A stretch of DNA of 64,000 nucleotides from Thiorhodospira sibirica ATCC 700588 (GCF_000227725.2 NZ_MU255056.1:501025-565024); one strand, 5' to 3'. Counted from the stretch's first letter, positions 18,682 through 27,576 are shown. Numbers and translations: made by a program. The notes: generated from the sequence alone by a model not told the origin.

Positions 18682-19755
18682 ATGCATTCTCCCGCTGAAC
18701 ATTGTGCTGTATCCACTGCGCTGCCTTCGTCTGCCCCCAGTCTGTCGGTGGTGATTCCATTTTATAACGAGGAAGATAATATTGCTCCGCTGGTGGCGCG
18801 GGTGCACGAGGCGCTGGCGGCGCTCCCGTGTCCGTGGGAGCTGCTGCTGATTGATGATGGCAGTGCAGATCGCACCCTGACACAAATGCAGGCCCAGCAG
18901 GCGCATTATGGCCCGCATGTGCAGGTGCTTGCGCTGCAACGCAATTTTGGCCAAACGGCGGCGATGCAAGCGGGCATTGATCATGCGCGAGGCACGGTGA
19001 TTGCGCTGCTGGATGGCGATTTACAAAATGATCCGCACGACATTCCGCTCATGCTGGCCCTGCTGCTGGATGAGCAGCTTGATATGGTAGCGGGCTGGCG
19101 CAAGGATCGCCAGGATGATTTATGGCGACGCAAAATCCCCTCACGCATCGCCAATCGCCTGATCCGGGCGATTACCAAGGTGAATCTGCACGACTATGGT
19201 TGCAGTCTCAAGGTGTTTCGTGCCGAGGTGCTCAAAGGGGTGCGCCTGTATGGCGAGATGCACCGTTTTATTCCCGCCTGGATCGCCACCCAGACCTGTC
19301 CGGGGCGCATCGGTGAATATGTGGTACGCCACCATCCGCGTGCCAGCGGGGTCTCAAAGTATGGGCTGTCACGCACCCTGCGGGTGATTCTGGATTTATT
19401 ATCGGTGTATTTTTTCATGCGCTACAAGGCCCGTCCAGGGCACTTTTTTGGCAGCATCGGCCTGTTTTTCGGCGCCCTGGGCGGGCTGATCCTCAGCTAT
19501 CTGTTTACCTTAAAGCTGGTGTGGGGCGCTTCCATCGGCACCCGACCGCTGTTGATCATTGGTGTGCTGTGTGTGCTGGTTTCGGTGCAGCTGCTCACCA
19601 CCGGGGTGCTCAGCGAGATGATCTCGCGCACCTATTTTGAATCTGGCCACGCCCGCTCGTATGTCATCCGCACCGCTAACAGGCCGCTACCACCCGCCGG
19701 CTGGTTTACACCTCGCCCCACCGCTTCCTCTGACACTCCCGCCGCAGATGCCTGA
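18682..19755 (+). CDS. Family 2 membrane glycosyltransferase (polyprenyl-phosphate type)
   Basis: A 357-residue GT-A glycosyltransferase of the DPM1/ArnC/GtrB group. The nucleotide-sugar domain (about 20-235) has SVVIPFYNEEDNI, LLIDDGSADRT, LQRNFGQTAAMQAGIDHARG and the metal-binding DGDLQNDP; two membrane helices follow (about 245-270 and 280-305: FFGSIGLFFGALGGLILSYLF). Such enzymes move a sugar from a nucleotide donor to undecaprenyl phosphate at the inner membrane for later transfer to envelope glycans. The sugar cannot be told from sequence. No clear ribosome-binding site before the annotated ATG, so the start is uncertain. Confidence 0.9.
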   Translation: MHSPAEHCAVSTALPSSAPSLSVVIPFYNEEDNIAPLVARVHEALAALPCPWELLLIDDGSADRTLTQMQAQQAHYGPHVQVLALQRNFGQTAAMQAGIDHARGTVIALLDGDLQNDPHDIPLMLALLLDEQLDMVAGWRKDRQDDLWRRKIPSRIANRLIRAITKVNLHDYGCSLKVFRAEVLKGVRLYGEMHRFIPAWIATQTCPGRIGEYVVRHHPRASGVSKYGLSRTLRVILDLLSVYFFMRYKARPGHFFGSIGLFFGALGGLILSYLFTLKLVWGASIGTRPLLIIGVLCVLVSVQLLTTGVLSEMISRTYFESGHARSYVIRTANRPLPPAGWFTPRPTASSDTPAADA

Positions 19756-20001
19756 AAATCCGCAGGCAATGCGCGTATCCACAGCGCCACAAAAAATTAA
19801 TGCACAACAATAGATAAACATCATATCCCATTAAAAAACATTTAAATTTACTTGAATTTTTATTTTTATCGTCCACAATATCAGATGGGTACTTGTAGCA
19901 TATTATTTCGGTGTTGTGTTTGTGTTGCATCCGCCTGATCCTGCATGCGCGCGGTCGGCCTATGAGGGATTCGCCGGATGCTGAATGTGAGGGGGTGTAT
20001 T

Positions 20002-21354
20002 GTGAAACCAGCAGATGTTGAACTACAGCGGCGTCAAGTGCTGCGGCTGTTGCTGGCCGGGGGCTTGGGCGCCACCGCTTTGTTGGGGCCAGGATTGCTC
20101 CATGCCAATACCCAGGCGCGCATTACGGGGATGCGCGTCTCCAATGAAGGTCAGGTCACACGCCTGGTCTTTGATCTCTCGGGCGCAGTTGAGCACAAGG
20201 TCTTTACCTTGAGTAATCCTGATCGCGTTGTCATTGACTTAACGCGCACCCGCAGTACGGCCAATCTGAATCTGCCCGCCAATGCGCCGCCGCCCTTGCG
20301 CGGCGTGCGCCATGCCCCACGCAATACCCATGATCTGCGCCTTGTCCTGGATCTCAGCGCGCCTACGCAGCCGCGCAGTTTCCTATTGCGCCCAGGGCAG
20401 GGTGCCGGGCATCGGCTGGTGATTGATCTGCAAGGGGGAGCAGCAGCGCCGCGTCCGGTAGTGGCCGCCGCCCCGGTCTCGCGGTCGCGGGATGTGATCG
20501 TCGCCATTGACGCCGGTCATGGCGGCAAAGATCCCGGTGCCATTGGCCAGGCGGGAACCTATGAAAAGGACATCGTATTGGCCATTGCCCGGCGACTCGA
20601 ACGCCTGGTGAATAACGAGCGCGGGATGCGTCCGGTGATGATTCGCACCGGCGATTACTTCCTGCCCTTGCGCCAGCGCATTGACCGCGCCCGCGAACAG
20701 CAGGCCGATGTGTTTATCTCCATCCATGCGGATGCTGCGCCCAATCGCAACGCCCAAGGCTCCTCGGTCTACATCCTGTCTGATCGCGGAGCGACCAGTG
20801 AAGCCGCCCGCTGGCTGGCCGCGCGCGAAAATGAGGCCGACCGACGTTTAGGCAGCGTCCCGATTACGAATAAAGATGATGTACTGGCCTCGGTCTTGCT
20901 TGATCTTTCACAGACCGCCACCCTGGAGGCGAGCGCCACGCTGGCCGATGCCTTGATCGGTGAGATGCACCGCGTTGGTAAAGTGCGCAGTCGGCAGGTT
21001 GAACGCGCCGCCTTTGCCGTGTTGCGTTCCCCGGATGTGCCCTCGGTGCTGGTGGAAGCCGCCTTTATTTCCAATCCGGAAGAAGAGCGCAAACTGCGCG
21101 ATGCCAATTTCCAGCAATCCATTGCTCAAGCCATTCTCGGCGGACTGCGCGCCTATTTTAATCAACATGCCCCACCGGGCACCCTGATTGCCGAAACCCG
21201 GCGCCAGCAGCATGTGATCCAGCGCGGCGAAACCCTCTCCACCATTGCCCAGCGCTATCAGCTCAGCGCCGCCGAGCTGCGTCAATACAATAATCTGCGC
21301 AATGACCGGGTGCAGGTCGGCCAGGTATTGCGCATTCCGCAACGCAGCAGCTAA
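20002..21354 (+). CDS. N-acetylmuramoyl-L-alanine amidase (AMIN-Amidase_3-LysM)
   Basis: A periplasmic peptidoglycan amidase of about 450 residues used in daughter-cell separation. A twin-arginine-like signal (QRRQVLRLLLAGGLG) is followed by an AMIN septal-targeting domain (about 40-140), the zinc amidase_3 domain (about 165-385; DAGHGGKDPGAIG, YEKDIVL, SIHADAAPN and VPSVLVEAAFISNPEE give the His/Glu/His metal ligands and catalytic Glu) and a C-terminal LysM (about 400-445). This is the AmiB/AmiC architecture. An in-frame ATG lies at 19978, but the GTG at 20002 has GAGGGGG six bases upstream and gives a normal Tat leader, so I prefer it. The 222 bases before it are A+T-rich with no gene. pgeF follows after 12 bases. 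Confidence 0.92.
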   Translation: MKPADVELQRRQVLRLLLAGGLGATALLGPGLLHANTQARITGMRVSNEGQVTRLVFDLSGAVEHKVFTLSNPDRVVIDLTRTRSTANLNLPANAPPPLRGVRHAPRNTHDLRLVLDLSAPTQPRSFLLRPGQGAGHRLVIDLQGGAAAPRPVVAAAPVSRSRDVIVAIDAGHGGKDPGAIGQAGTYEKDIVLAIARRLERLVNNERGMRPVMIRTGDYFLPLRQRIDRAREQQADVFISIHADAAPNRNAQGSSVYILSDRGATSEAARWLAARENEADRRLGSVPITNKDDVLASVLLDLSQTATLEASATLADALIGEMHRVGKVRSRQVERAAFAVLRSPDVPSVLVEAAFISNPEEERKLRDANFQQSIAQAILGGLRAYFNQHAPPGTLIAETRRQQHVIQRGETLSTIAQRYQLSAAELRQYNNLRNDRVQVGQVLRIPQRSS

Positions 21355-21366
21355 AGAGGCACGTCC

Positions 21367-22125
21367 ATGAACGCGCAATGGCACAACCACGGGCTTAGAC
21401 CGCAATGGCCGGCACCGTCACGGGTCTCTGCCTTCAGCACTACTCGCTTGGGGGGTAACAGTGCGGCCCCCTTTGCTGAGCTGAATCTGGCCTTGCATGT
21501 GGGCGATGAGGCCGCCGTGGTAGAAGAAAACCGTACCTGGCTGGCCACCCAGCTGCAACTGCCGGGGCCGCCGGTCTGGCTGACGCAAGTGCATGGCTGT
21601 GAGGTGATTGATGCTGCCGACTTTGTGAATGCCCAAGCCCCCCCGCAGGCGGATGCCGCCTTTAGCCAAACGCCCAATGTGGTATGCGCGGTCATGACCG
21701 CCGATTGCCTGCCGGTGTTGTTGTGTACTCAGCACGGGGATGCAGTAGCCGTCGCTCATGCCGGCTGGCGCGGGCTGGCCCAAGGTGTGCTGGAAGCCAC
21801 CGTGCAGGCGCTAAAGACCCCAGCCTCTCGGCTCTATGCCTGGCTTGGGCCGTGCATCGGACCATCTGCCTACGAAGTGGGCAGCGAGGTTTACCACGCC
21901 TTTGTCGATCAGGACAGACAAACCGCTCCCGCCTTTACCTATTTAACCCAGGAGCGCTGGCTGGCGGATTTACAGGCACTGGCCCAGCATCGTTTGCAGC
22001 AGCTCGGCGTCGTGAACATCAGTGCCGAGCCATCCTGCACCTTTCATGATCTGCGCCGCTTTTTTTCCTACCGCCGCGACGGCCAGACCGGACGTATGGC
22101 TACGCTGATCTGGTTTGCGCCATAA
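21367..22125 (+). CDS. pgeF: Peptidoglycan editing factor PgeF (YfiH/laccase-domain family)
   Basis: A 252-residue multicopper-oxidase-like fold protein of the YfiH family. Conserved phrases: STTRLGGNSAAPFAELNLALHVGD, WLTQVHGCEVI, AVMTADCLPVLLCT, AVAHAGWRGLAQGV and GPCIGPSAYEVG, which include the His/Cys metal-site residues. In E. coli PgeF removes peptidoglycan precursors that contain L-Ser in place of L-Ala; some homologues show purine nucleoside activity. Immediately downstream of the amidase (12-base gap), suggesting joint expression of cell-wall functions. Confidence 0.92.
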   Translation: MNAQWHNHGLRPQWPAPSRVSAFSTTRLGGNSAAPFAELNLALHVGDEAAVVEENRTWLATQLQLPGPPVWLTQVHGCEVIDAADFVNAQAPPQADAAFSQTPNVVCAVMTADCLPVLLCTQHGDAVAVAHAGWRGLAQGVLEATVQALKTPASRLYAWLGPCIGPSAYEVGSEVYHAFVDQDRQTAPAFTYLTQERWLADLQALAQHRLQQLGVVNISAEPSCTFHDLRRFFSYRRDGQTGRMATLIWFAP

Positions 22126-22248
22126 TGCATGCAAAACCCCCCCTGCCAGCGGCGCCAAACCAGGACGCACCTCCCTGCCAAGGGAACGTCGCGCCGCAGG
22201 TGGAGCGGATGCTCATCCAAGAGATGCCACCACACCCAAGGTATGCTT

Positions 22249-22464
22249 ATGTGTCTAGCGATTCCCATGCAGGTTGTAGAGATTGACGGGTATAACGCCC
22301 GCTGTGAGGCCAAAGGCATCAGCCGCGATGTCAGCCTGTTTTTATTGCAGGGCGAACCCATCATCCCCGGTGATCATGTGATTGTGCATGTGGGCTATGC
22401 CATCCAGAAAATCAGCGCCGAGGAAGCCCGCAGCGCCTGGGAACTCTACGATGCCATACTATAG
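22249..22464 (+). CDS. hypC: HypC/HupF-family hydrogenase maturation chaperone, orphan
   Basis: A 71-residue HypC-type protein. The ORF starts at 22129, but the family-specific N-terminus MCLAIPMQVVEIDG begins at 22249 with AAGG about 6 bases upstream; Cys2 is the residue that binds the Fe(CN)2CO moiety and HypD. The rest (EAKGISRDVSLFLL, GDHVIVHVGYAIQKISAEEA) fits the OB-like fold. No other hyp or hydrogenase structural gene is in the window, so it is either an isolated accessory copy or serves a hydrogenase elsewhere on the genome. Confidence 0.88.
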   Translation: MCLAIPMQVVEIDGYNARCEAKGISRDVSLFLLQGEPIIPGDHVIVHVGYAIQKISAEEARSAWELYDAIL

Positions 22465-22533
22465 CACGTTGATAATTCAGCAAATGGCGGCAACGAAGGT
22501 GGCATTTTCCCGCCACCACCGTGGGAGCGCATG

Positions 22534-22845
22534 ATGTATAAACTGGTTTTTTTCGTACCACCAGAACACGCCGAAACCGTCAAAGCCGCCGTGTTTGCCA
22601 CCGGCGCAGGACAGATCGGCGATTATGAGCACTGCTGCTTTGAAACCCTCGGACGCGGGCAGTTTCGTGCAATGGCACACGCCAATCCCTTTGTCGGCGA
22701 AGCCGGACAGCTCAACCATATCGAAGAGCTGCGCGTAGAGCTGGTATGTCGTGATGAACTGATCGCGCACGCCGTAGCCGCCCTGCGCGCCGCCCACCCC
22801 TATGAAGAACCCGCCTTTGATGTCTGGCGCATGGCGGATTTTTAG
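22534..22845 (+). CDS. NIF3/YqfO-like small protein
   Basis: A 103-residue protein starting MYKLVFFVPPEHAETVKAAVFATGAGQIGDYEHC and ending HPYEEPAFDVWRM. This is the CutA/PII-like domain that occurs inserted in YqfO/NIF3 proteins and also as a stand-alone protein annotated NGG1p-interacting factor 3. Function is not established. GGGAG at 22523-22527 is better spaced to the second ATG (22534) than the first (22531). Directly upstream is a hairpin GGTGG..CCACC (about 22499-22520). Confidence 0.8.
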   Translation: MYKLVFFVPPEHAETVKAAVFATGAGQIGDYEHCCFETLGRGQFRAMAHANPFVGEAGQLNHIEELRVELVCRDELIAHAVAALRAAHPYEEPAFDVWRMADF

Positions 22846-23027
22846 CCATTTTTTTCACCAAGCGCTATGGCGCTTTGAGCGGAAATTTTATATGTGCTCG
22901 CTCTGGGAGGATATGCGCCGCTCCTGTCAGCTTGTGCAAAATAGTGTATGTTTAGGGGGCCAGCTCAAACTAGCCAAACGCCTCGCCCAGGGGTGAGGTT
23001 TTCACAACGACATGAAGGATTAAAATC

Positions 23028-23609
23028 ATGCAACATCAATTACCCGAACTGCCTTATGCCAAAGATGCGCTGATGCCGCATATCTCACCGGAAACGCTGG
23101 AGTTTCATCACGACAAGCATCATGCGACCTATGTGGACAATCTCAATAAGCTGATTGCTGGCACGGAATTTGACGGTCTGAGTCTGGAGGAGATCGTCAA
23201 AAAGGCTCCTGCCGGTGGCCTTTTCAATAATGCCGCGCAGGTGTGGAATCATACTTTTTATTTCAATTGCCTGGCCCCGCAGGCGGGTGGCGCACCATCC
23301 GGTTCATTAGCGGCCCTGATTGATCAGCACTTTGGTTCATTTGAGGCGTTCAAAGAAAAATTCAGCGCCTCAGCGACCGGCAACTTTGGCTCTGGCTGGA
23401 CCTGGCTTGTGCAAAACGCGGCCGGTGCGCTGGAGATTGTGAACACCGGCAATGCCGCCTGTCCGCTGACCGAGGGCAAAACGCCACTGCTGACCATCGA
23501 TGTCTGGGAACATGCCTATTACATTGACTACCGCAATGCCCGGCCCAAATACCTGGCCGCGTTTTGGGAATTGGTCAACTGGCCGTTTGTCGCGGCACAA
23601 TTGCGCTGA
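23028..23609 (+). CDS. sodB: Iron superoxide dismutase
   Basis: A 193-residue Fe/Mn superoxide dismutase converting superoxide to hydrogen peroxide in the cytoplasm. The metal ligands are recognisable: His27 in LEFHHDKHH, the His in [10 protein letters not shown], and Asp/His in [17 protein letters not shown]. The Fe-type motif [17 protein letters not shown] and the SGWTWLV segment favour SodB over SodA. AAGGA precedes the start at a normal distance. Relevant for an organism that carries oxygen-sensitive nitrogenase. Confidence 0.96.
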   Translation: MQHQLPELPYAKDALMPHISPETLEFHHDKHHATYVDNLNKLIAGTEFDGLSLEEIVKKAPAGGLFNNAAQVWNHTFYFNCLAPQAGGAPSGSLAALIDQHFGSFEAFKEKFSASATGNFGSGWTWLVQNAAGALEIVNTGNAACPLTEGKTPLLTIDVWEHAYYIDYRNARPKYLAAFWELVNWPFVAAQLR

Positions 23610-23627
23610 TCCGCCAGCGAAGGGTTG

Positions 23628-23651
23628 CGCGTTTGCTGTAAAGCAAACGCG
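23628..23651 (+). terminator. Hairpin downstream of sodB
   Basis: A perfect 10-bp inverted repeat (CGCGTTTGCT / AGCAAACGCG) around GTAA, 18 bases after the sodB stop. There is no U-tract, so it may be a 3'-end stabilising structure. Confidence 0.5.
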
Positions 23652-23701
23652 GGCCACACAGCACTCGCGGGAGGCGCGCAAACCGTTGATAGGGGGTTGT
23701 C

Positions 23702-24367
23702 ATGCTGCGAATGGCTCGATGCCGATGGCCGTTATTTGGCTGGGCGCTGTGGTGGTGTTTGTCGCCCGCGACGCTGTGGGCGATGGATGTACAAGTATTG
23801 GCGGTATTCAGTGATCGTGCGGTAATCCAGATCGGTGATGAACGCACCCAGCTAAAAATCGGTGAATCCAGTACCAGCGGTGCCCGCCTGCTATCCACCG
23901 ATGCGCGCATGGGGCGCGTCCGCCTGCTGATGGATGATCAGGAACGCGAATTCACCCTCGGTGGACGGGTCGGCGGAGCTTATCAGACACCGCGCCAGGC
24001 CAGCACCCGCATTTATCGCGACTCTTCCGGAGCCTACACGACCACCGGCAGCATTAACGGCACCGCCGTGCGTTTTTTAGTCGATACCGGCGCCAGCTCA
24101 GTCGTTCTCAGTGCAACCCAGGCGCAGCGCCTGAATATCGACTATAGCCGTGGCGTATTGACGCCGGTGATGACTGCCTCTGGAAATACCCTCGGTTATC
24201 GCATCGTACTGGATCATGTCATCATTGGCAGCATCCGCCAACACCATGTGCAAGCGCTGGTTTTACCCGGCGACAGCCCGCACATCGCTTTACTCGGCAT
24301 GTCCTTTCTCAATGCACTCAACCTGCGCAACGAATCCGGCGCCCTGGTGCTGGAACAGCGTTATTAA
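23702..24367 (+). CDS. Retropepsin-like aspartic protease, periplasmic
   Basis: A 221-residue protein with an N-terminal signal sequence or anchor (about 1-27, ending TLWA) and a single clan AA aspartic protease domain (about 105-220) with catalytic Asp in FLVDTGASSVVLS and the later hydrophobic ALLGMSFLNALNL flap/fold motif. These bacterial single-domain proteases (TIGR02281 type) would need to dimerise. The ATG has GGGGG at a short distance. The substrate is unknown. Confidence 0.85.
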   Translation: MLRMARCRWPLFGWALWWCLSPATLWAMDVQVLAVFSDRAVIQIGDERTQLKIGESSTSGARLLSTDARMGRVRLLMDDQEREFTLGGRVGGAYQTPRQASTRIYRDSSGAYTTTGSINGTAVRFLVDTGASSVVLSATQAQRLNIDYSRGVLTPVMTASGNTLGYRIVLDHVIIGSIRQHHVQALVLPGDSPHIALLGMSFLNALNLRNESGALVLEQRY

Positions 24368-24369
24368 CC

Positions 24370-24468
24370 GTGATTAAAAATGGCCGTATCCATAACCACA
24401 AACCCAAATTCGCGTGCAAGGCCTGTGGTCGGCAGTTTATCAAGCATCGCATCAGCGCGGATCAATAG
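24370..24468 (+). pseudogene. IS1-type InsA zinc-ribbon fragment, plus orientation
   Basis: Translation from GTG gives VIKNGRIHNHKPKFACKACG... up to a TAG at 24466-24468. This is closely related to residues 9-45 of the InsA-like ORF at 24641-24934 on the other strand. The first CxxC and the helix-turn-helix are missing, so it is a truncated remnant. The 170 bases beyond it hold only a hairpin. Confidence 0.75.
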
Positions 24469-24482
24469 GCACTGATGGATAA

Positions 24483-24531
24483 TCGAAGTCGGCTAGGAAC
24501 CCAAGGGCTTTAGGCCCCTGGCTGACTTCGA
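24483..24531. repeat. Long imperfect hairpin between the two InsA fragments
   Basis: A 15-bp stem (TCGAAGTCGGCTAGG with CCTGGCTGACTTCGA, two G-U pairs) encloses a smaller GGC/GCC hairpin. Its layout is like the right-end hairpin of IS200/IS605 elements, but no such transposase is attached here. Confidence 0.55.
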
Positions 24532-24640
24532 TCCCCGACACACACGCCGACCCTTTCGCCCATATCCTGATCGATCGCTCACCAAACCCAGGATTTATGA
24601 TGCTGGTTTCCCACAAAAGACCACCGCGCATCGCATGGGA

Positions 24641-24934
24641 TCACACGCTTGCCTTTGGTTTTTTTACCTGCACCTTTCGAGGTGTTCCTTTGTATTTTTG
24701 ATTCACATAGCTGTGTAGCCAACGCTCTGAAACCCCAACGACCCGAGCGATACCGGCCCGTGAAATGCTTTCCAATAAGAGCTTATCAATGAGTGCTTTT
24801 TTATCCTCACTGATTCGATTCTGGGGATTCTCGACAAACTGCCGACCGCACGCCTTGCACGCGAATTTCGGCTTGTGGTTATGGATGCGACCATTTTTAA
24901 TCACATTTTCTGAATGACACGAAGGACACTGCAT
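24641..24934 (-). CDS. IS1-family InsA-like protein, no InsB
   Basis: A 97-residue protein with an N-terminal zinc ribbon (CPSCHSENVIKNG...FACKACGRQF, CxxC-CxxC) and a C-terminal helix-turn-helix (SISRAGIARVVGVSERWLHSYV), as in the InsA repressor/transposase part of IS1-type elements. The catalytic InsB reading frame that should follow by frameshift is not present in the next 270 bases, so the element is incomplete and probably non-mobile. An inverted partial copy lies about 170 bases away. Confidence 0.75.
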   Translation of the reverse strand: MQCPSCHSENVIKNGRIHNHKPKFACKACGRQFVENPQNRISEDKKALIDKLLLESISRAGIARVVGVSERWLHSYVNQKYKGTPRKVQVKKPKASV

Positions 24935-25184
24935 GGCTTTTTACGCTTTAGAACCCATCACCTCTACATCTTACCACATTCAGCACTACCATTTTCAGGG
25001 CTACCAATTCATCTACGCTGATGTGGGTGAGCAGTTCAGCCTTTCAGCACAGTGGATCATCTGCGCCATTACCAGCTATGCCGAAGCCTGCAAGGCGCGG
25101 GGTGTTGGCGTCCCGCTGGCCATCGTGGTTTCGCGCTACACTAGCCGGACCTGTCCAAGCATAGCGCAAGCCTTTCGGCTTTAG
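24933..25184 (+). CDS. Hypothetical 83-residue ORF beside InsA
   Basis: An ORF that starts divergently from the InsA-like gene, sharing its start region. The residues (for example YHFQGYQFIYADVGEQFSL, then a hydrophobic stretch) do not match a family I know, and no good ribosome-binding site is seen. It may be a truncated gene disrupted by the insertion sequence. Confidence 0.25.
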   Translation: MAFYALEPITSTSYHIQHYHFQGYQFIYADVGEQFSLSAQWIICAITSYAEACKARGVGVPLAIVVSRYTSRTCPSIAQAFRL

Positions 25185-25237
25185 CTTTAGCCCTGGGGGC
25201 ACATGAGTGAAGATTTAAGTAGCACGCACAGGAAACG

Positions 25238-26449
25238 ATGATGACAACCGTATCAAACATCAAGAACAATTTTTTTGCCTCTGATCCAGAGCATTCAACA
25301 CGGCCTGCATCCGGGATCGCACTGGCACCGCTATTGCTGGGCATCATCGCCGCAGCGCTTGTGTTTATCCTGGCCCAGGGCTTTGCCCGTTGGCTGGCTG
25401 GCGGTGGTTTGCTGGTTCTGGGTGTGGCGCTGTCGTGGTGGGTTCATGCAAGCCTGCAGCGTTGGGAGCAAACAATGCTGCAGCGCCAGGCCCGTGCGGT
25501 TGAGGCGAGTCATGCACAGGCGGCTCCGGTTTCTTCGCCCTTAGCGCAGGTCTGTGCGTCGGTGATTCCCATCTGGCGTCGTCATGTGGCGGCCAGCAGT
25601 GCGCATACAGAGGACTCGGTTGCTCAATTGGCGACGCGCTTTGCCGATATCAACCGGCGCCTGGAGCAGGCTCTGGTCGCCTCCGGCACATCGTCGGGGA
25701 GCCATGAAGACGATGTGGTCACCACCTTGCACAAGGCCCGCGAAGAGCTTAACGATGTGCTGGGAAATATGCGCCAGGCCTTGGGAACCAAGCGCGATTT
25801 ATTGGCGCGGATTAGCGAACTGGCGAATTTCACTCAGGAAATGCAAGGAATGACCGACGCGGTTTCGGCACTGGCCTCACAAACCAATTTGCTGGCATTG
25901 AATGCAGCTATTGAAGCGGCGCGGGCGGGTGAGCATGGGCGCGGTTTTGCCGTGGTGGCCGATGAGGTGCGCACCTTGTCCACCCAGTCGGGCGAGGCCG
26001 GCAAGAATATTGCGCATAAGGTGCAGGCAATCAATGCGGCGATTCTGGCGACCCGTGATTCCGCCGCACATTTTGCCCAGCAGGATGAGCAGTTATTCAA
26101 TCATGCGCAACAGACCATTGAGCATGTGCTGACCCGTTATCAGGCGGTGATGGCCTCGCTGGAAGCATCTGCCCAGGTATTGCACACAGAAAGCAATGCG
26201 GTGCAGGCTGAGGTGACGGAGGTTCTGGTATCCCTGCAATTTCAGGATCGGGTGACCCAGATTCTGGGGCATGTGATGCAGGATATGGATAATCTGATTT
26301 CTTGTATGCAGGAACAGCGCTGCGCCCAGGTGGATCTGAAGACCTGGCTGGAGGCTTTGCAATCTTCCTACACTACGCCAGAGCAGCATCATTATCATAG
26401 CGGCGAACAGGCAAATAAGCCCACGCCCAGTGAAATCACCTATTTTTAG
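25238..26449 (+). CDS. Chemoreceptor-like protein without periplasmic sensor domain
   Basis: A 403-residue protein with two closely spaced membrane helices near the N-terminus (about 27-48 and 51-70) and hence essentially no periplasmic loop, then a cytoplasmic region with the conserved methyl-accepting hairpin tip ([33 protein letters not shown] in segments). There is no recognisable HAMP; the C-terminal part has the phrase [15 protein letters not shown], common in receptors of this membrane-only group. It might sense membrane or internal redox state (inference). AGGAAA precedes the start. Surrounded by mobile-element debris, but its own sequence is intact. Confidence 0.88.
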   Translation: MMTTVSNIKNNFFASDPEHSTRPASGIALAPLLLGIIAAALVFILAQGFARWLAGGGLLVLGVALSWWVHASLQRWEQTMLQRQARAVEASHAQAAPVSSPLAQVCASVIPIWRRHVAASSAHTEDSVAQLATRFADINRRLEQALVASGTSSGSHEDDVVTTLHKAREELNDVLGNMRQALGTKRDLLARISELANFTQEMQGMTDAVSALASQTNLLALNAAIEAARAGEHGRGFAVVADEVRTLSTQSGEAGKNIAHKVQAINAAILATRDSAAHFAQQDEQLFNHAQQTIEHVLTRYQAVMASLEASAQVLHTESNAVQAEVTEVLVSLQFQDRVTQILGHVMQDMDNLISCMQEQRCAQVDLKTWLEALQSSYTTPEQHHYHSGEQANKPTPSEITYF

Positions 26450-26657
26450 ATCTGATGAGCGCCCGGCTTGCAGAGTAGCGAGACCGGAAGCCTTGCTGTA
26501 ACCGCTTTCGCGGTGTGGTGAGGGCCATTCATCAGTTTGCGCGGGAAACCCCGGCCGCAAGGCCAAGGAGGGATAGCGCGGCTTGCGAAGCAAGCCTCCC
26601 GTTCCCGCGCTCCTTTCTATGTTGAGGTTTTACACAGTGCGCTATCGCGTGTAATGT
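26450..26657. mobile_element. Probable left-end region of the tnpB element
   Basis: No gene; contains hairpins such as GGCTTGC/GCAAGCC (26580-26596) directly before the tnpB remnant, as is usual at the left end of IS200/IS605-like units. The exact end cannot be fixed by eye. Confidence 0.4.
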
Positions 26658-27459
26658 ATGGATATGGACATCAAACGCGCCTACCGCTTCCGGTTTTATC
26701 CGACGCCCGCGCAGGAACAAACCCTTGCCCGGACGTTCGGTTGTGTGCGTTTCGCGTACAACCACATGCTGCGGCTGCGTACGGATGCGTGGTTCAAAGA
26801 ACAAAAGCGCGTCGGCTATCACGAGACCTCCGCGCTTCTGACCGAGTTGAAGAAGACGCCAGAACATGCATGGCTCAACGAGGTCAGCAGCGTTCCGGTA
26901 CAGCAGGCGTTACGCCATTTGCAAACGGCGTTCGCCAACTTTTTTGCCAAGCGTGCCGGGTATCCCGCGTTCAAGCGCAAGGACGGCTCGCAGTCAGCGG
27001 AATACACGACGAGCGCCTTCAAAGACGTGGCGGCACCTTCCAGGTGCCGCTGAAAACCAAGCGAACGCAAGATGCGTCCGCCACGTGCGCTCAACCCGGT
27101 TGATCAACGAAAACCAAGTGATCGCCGTCGAGACGCTGGCCGTGAGCCACCTGCAGAAGAACCGCTGTCTGGCGAAGTCCATCAGTGATGCAGGCTGGTC
27201 GGAGTTTGTCCGGCAGTTAACGTACAAGGCGCAATGGTGTGGGCGAATGCTGGCGGGCATCGACCGCTGGTATCCGTCGAGCAAACGCTGTTCTGAGTGT
27301 GGACACACCGTAGCGAAAATGCCGCTGTCTGTCCGAGATTGGGTCTGCCCGGAATGCGGCAGTCTCCACGACCGTGACATCAATGCAGCGCGCAATGTGT
27401 TAACCGCCGGGCTGGCGGGGTTAGTCTGTGGAGAGAACGTAAGTCCCGTGTTGCTGTAA
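26658..27459 (+). pseudogene. tnpB (IS200/IS605 RNA-guided nuclease), internal deletion and frameshift
   Basis: The N-terminal part (26658 to about 27023) reads as TnpB: DIKRAYRFRFYPTPAQEQTLARTFG, FAYNHMLRLR, then AFFAKRAGYPAFKRKDG-like sequence. The C-terminal part (from about 27100, in another frame) has RLINENQVIAVETLAVSHL (second catalytic Glu), YPSSKRCSECGHTV and WVCPECGSLHDRDINAARN (zinc ribbon and the last catalytic Asp). The roughly 130-150 residues between, including the first RuvC Asp, are replaced by about 60 bases of palindromic repeat sequence. The protein cannot be a working nuclease. Confidence 0.88.
27025..27086. repeat. Folded palindromic repeat, copy B, at the tnpB deletion junction
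   Basis: Outer 9-bp arms ACGTGGCGG (27025-27033) and CCGCCACGT (27078-27086) enclose a 9-bp hairpin (27030-27050, overlapping the left arm) around TCC and a small ACGCA/TGCGT hairpin (27065-27077). Bases 27061-27083 are identical over 23 bp to 58903-58925 after draT. The first hairpin matches the one at 18565-18585 except for one compensated base pair. Confidence 0.75.
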
Positions 27460-27524
27460 AGCGGCATCGGCTGGTCTCGTTGAAACAGAAAGTCCTGATC
27501 GTGAGGTTAGGAATCCCCGTCCTT

Positions 27525-27576
27525 CCTGCCTGCCGCGACGCACGCGGCGCAGGCAGGTAGGGCGGGGTGGATGTCA
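27525..27576 (+). mobile_element. Right end of the tnpB element (hairpin, possible omega-RNA 3' region)
   Basis: A 9-bp stem CCTGCCTGC (27525-27533) / GCAGGCAGG (27549-27557) sits inside an outer CCCCG/CGGGG pairing and is followed by GGATGTCAAG, typical of IS605-type right ends where the TnpB guide-RNA scaffold is encoded. The end position is approximate. Confidence 0.55.

Noticed and set aside
26537..27103. Alternative 188-codon frame overlapping the tnpB start
   Set aside because: No TnpB motif in that frame; the tnpB frame carries the homologous sequence.
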